This document shows, in pieces, positions 22,163-23,658 of a DNA stretch of 23,658 bases; the stretch's first letter is position 1; each line of letters begins with the position of its first letter. The translations under genes and the position numbers were made by a program. This DNA is from CANNBR01 sp964604015. Its GTDB lineage: Bacteria > Babelota > Babeliae > Babelales > CAIQNR01. The DNA lies in assembly GCA_964604015.1 (NCBI GenBank), contig CAZRXF010000016.1, forward strand, positions 1 through 23,658. The letters run 5' to 3'. The notes below the pieces were generated by a model, which saw only the letters and a list, made by a program, of their open reading frames with translations, did no database searches and was not told the origin of the DNA.

Positions 22163-23191
22163 TTAGAATTCTGCAACGATTCCAAAGGCCATTTCTTGTG
22201 CACGTACTTTGAACTTTGGTTCGCTTGGAAGGTTCACAACACTTCCACTTTGGGTCAACGAGAATCCGTTTTGATAGGTCTGACTTGCGTTAATGCCCGG
22301 CTGTGTTTGGTAAATTCTTGTTTGGTATGAGACTGAGTTAAATACACAGCGATAGCTGAAATCAAGGCGAAGACGATCAGTATGTTTGAAACGGTAACAC
22401 AGTGTTGCACCGACAAATCCACCAAAGCTTGCTTTTTGAGCCTTGAGAGTCTGTCCAGTAAAGTACGATGAAAGAATAACATCAGAACCTGATGTTGGTT
22501 GCTGATAGAGATTGAAATCTTTCAGCGCTCCACCTACCACACCAAATCCGCCTTCTAGCGAAAACAGATCGCGAATAAGATCATAGGCAAACAAAGTCAT
22601 CAACTCACCACGCGTCACATCTTGTGTGCCGTTAAGCAGTGGCGTTGTTGAAGCAGTACCGGTATACAAGGTTTCAATTGCATGACCATTTTTCTTCCCA
22701 AACGTGACCTGCAACCCTAACCGCGCACGTGTTGTATTTTCATCATCCGTAAGACAACGAAGACCAATGAACTCAACCCCCATACCACCACGGATCATAG
22801 GAATGAGTGGCGCATGAGTCAATGACACAGTGTCAGCGCCTCCCCCAGCATTTATCACCGTGGTCTTAGGCATTGTATATTTGATCATACCAACCGCAAG
22901 ATCGAAGTAGAGCTTTTTTGCCTCATCTTCCATAGCTGGGCACGGATAACAGAAGGGGAAATGTCGACGATCACCTGATTGTTTTGTCTTTTGTTTTTCA
23001 GATCGTTCTTCACGTTTTTCTTCTTGATGCTCTTGATACCTTTCTTCAGAGTAAGGAGCTGCAAAAACGCGTCCTCTTCTATCGTCAGACATTCTCTGAT
23101 CAGCGTCATCCGCATCGGTCTGCCTTGCCTGGGATACTGCTACCATGCCAAGAACAAGAAGAACGAGACCTAGACCTTTTTTTATTTCCAT
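22163..23191 (-). CDS. Probable outer-membrane beta-barrel protein
   Basis: The 342-residue product has a signal peptide (hydrophobic core LGLVLLVLGMVAV, likely cleavage after SQA). A very charged linker follows (residues 24-75, rich in D, E, R, K and Q), then a CYPC motif (C81, C84) and about 250 residues of alternating beta-strand character with glycines and aromatics. The chain ends in ...MAFGIVAEF, with the terminal Phe typical of outer-membrane proteins recognised by BamA. This suggests a porin-like or major surface protein. No named family is recognised. A strong AAGGAGAG site and a candidate promoter upstream suggest good expression. The two cysteines could form a disulphide or cross-link to neighbours in the envelope. 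Confidence 0.72.
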   Translation of the reverse strand: MEIKKGLGLVLLVLGMVAVSQARQTDADDADQRMSDDRRGRVFAAPYSEERYQEHQEEKREERSEKQKTKQSGDRRHFPFCYPCPAMEDEAKKLYFDLAVGMIKYTMPKTTVINAGGGADTVSLTHAPLIPMIRGGMGVEFIGLRCLTDDENTTRARLGLQVTFGKKNGHAIETLYTGTASTTPLLNGTQDVTRGELMTLFAYDLIRDLFSLEGGFGVVGGALKDFNLYQQPTSGSDVILSSYFTGQTLKAQKASFGGFVGATLCYRFKHTDRLRLDFSYRCVFNSVSYQTRIYQTQPGINASQTYQNGFSLTQSGSVVNLPSEPKFKVRAQEMAFGIVAEF

Positions 23192-23514
23192 TACTCTCCT
23201 TTCATCAAAGTTTTAGAGTCAATAACTAAAGATCTTTATACAAGCTACCCCTCTTAGTCAACGATTTTAAGCTTTAAACTAAAAAGCTCACCGTTCACAA
23301 AGCTTCAGAAAGAACATCTAAAAAATAAGGCTCACATCATCCATAAAAGACGACGCGTCACGTACATTGATGGGTGACATCAAGCCGTATCAGTATCATT
23401 GATTAAAAGCATTTTGGTAGGCGATTGCCCGCTTGGTAACCGGGTGTTATACACATCTTGTAACCAGTTTTGAATTGTCACTGGGACGAAGGAGCTCATA
23501 GAGAAAAAATGGGC
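23192..23514. other. Intergenic region between the outer-membrane gene and 5S rRNA
   Basis: This 323-bp stretch holds the upstream region of the minus-strand outer-membrane gene, including the promoter candidate at 23235-23261. I see no tRNA, conserved open reading frame or clear repeat in the rest. Confidence 0.5.
23235..23261 (-). promoter_or_regulatory. Candidate promoter of the outer-membrane gene
   Basis: On the minus strand TTGACT and TATAAA are separated by 15 bp, 44 bp before the ATG at 23191. Hexamers are good, the spacer is slightly short. Confidence 0.5.
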
Positions 23515-23547
23515 AAAAAAAAAGGCCCTCATAAAGAGAGCCTTTTT
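23515..23547 (-). terminator. Terminator of the 5S rRNA transcript
   Basis: On the minus strand AAAGGCTCTC pairs with GAGGGCCTTT (10 pairs, one T-G) around TTTAT and runs into nine T residues. It starts a few bases after the 3' end of 5S rRNA. Confidence 0.9.
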
Positions 23548-23550
23548 AAA

Positions 23551-23658
23551 CTGGCAGCACCTGCCTTCCCGGTCCGTTTCCAGACAAGTATTATCGGCGG
23601 TACAAACTTAACTTCCGTATTCGGAATGGTAACGGGTGTATCCTTGCACCTATAGCCA
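23551..23658 (-). rRNA. rrf: 5S ribosomal RNA (5' end at or just beyond window edge)
   Basis: The minus strand reads TGGCTATAGG... and contains the conserved 5S core CATTCCGAATACGGAAGTTAAG (loop B/C region, close to the standard CCGAACTCGGAAGTTAAGC), a GCCGATAATACTTGTCTGG segment, and a 3' end GCTGCCAG that pairs with the 5' TGGC. The 108 nt seen are nearly full length; a few 5' bases may lie outside. A strong terminator follows, so 5S is the last gene of its transcript. 23S rRNA would be expected beyond the right edge if the operon is intact. Confidence 0.93.

Noticed and set aside
23357..23379. GTCAC...GTGAC inverted repeat before the 5S region
   Set aside because: Only 5 bp arms with a long loop; likely chance.
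1..23658. CRISPR array, insertion sequence, prophage or toxin-antitoxin module
   Set aside because: No spaced direct repeats, transposase, integrase, phage structural genes or typical toxin-antitoxin pair were seen on either strand.

Overview
This 23.7 kb window (AT-leaning, densely packed) comes from a Gram-negative bacterium with a compact genome. It carries housekeeping loci (L11/NusG/SecE/L33 with a tRNA cluster, MurA, RadA, Tdk, TsaE, ATP synthase gamma, 5S rRNA) next to a large share of proteins with Sec signal peptides or membrane segments. The exported MutS-like paralogues, many unrecognised secreted proteins and scattered housekeeping genes suggest a host-associated lineage such as Candidatus Dependentiae (TM6). 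That placement is inference, not proof.

Layout. (1) Positions 24-1941, minus strand, transcribed as tRNA-Tyr, tRNA-Gly, tRNA-Thr(TGT), tRNA-Thr(GGT), rpmG, tRNA-Trp, secE, nusG, rplK. This is the classic bacterial tRNA-tuf-secE-nusG-rpl cluster, but tuf is missing from its usual place. A small Bfd-like [2Fe-2S] protein (2048-2257) follows. (2) Positions 2312-7916, plus strand: three tandem paralogues of a signal-peptide-bearing MutS-like family. Two keep a full MutS-type ATPase domain. The third has only the MutS core domain and is preceded by a 46-codon secreted peptide gene that overlaps it by ATGA. Each transcription unit has a good promoter with a 16 bp spacer, and two end in clear hairpin terminators. 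(3) Positions 8029-9926: an exported protein possibly of the TraB/ChaN-like fold, then tsaE and a YacP-type NYN-domain gene on the minus strand. (4) Positions 10010-14351: a solitary atpG, a convergent murA whose active-site Cys is replaced by Asp (predicted intrinsic fosfomycin resistance), and a divergent tdk-radA pair separated from murA by two inverted repeats. (5) Positions 14352-17261: a leader region with a possible 35-codon peptide, then a three-gene ABC importer of the COG2984/COG4120/COG1101 (TrpXYZ-like) type. (6) Positions 17379-22095: two small secreted helical proteins, an internally duplicated 1122-residue CPBP membrane protease-like protein and a minimal MscS channel. (7) Positions 22163-23658, minus strand: a probable outer-membrane beta-barrel, and a 5S rRNA with its terminator at the window edge.

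The strongest candidates for something undescribed are the exported MutS-ATPase family with its ATPase-less member, and the duplicated CPBP protein, where one half keeps all protease motifs and the other has lost them. The latter is coupled to a mechanosensitive channel and sits behind an inverted repeat at its promoter and ribosome binding site.
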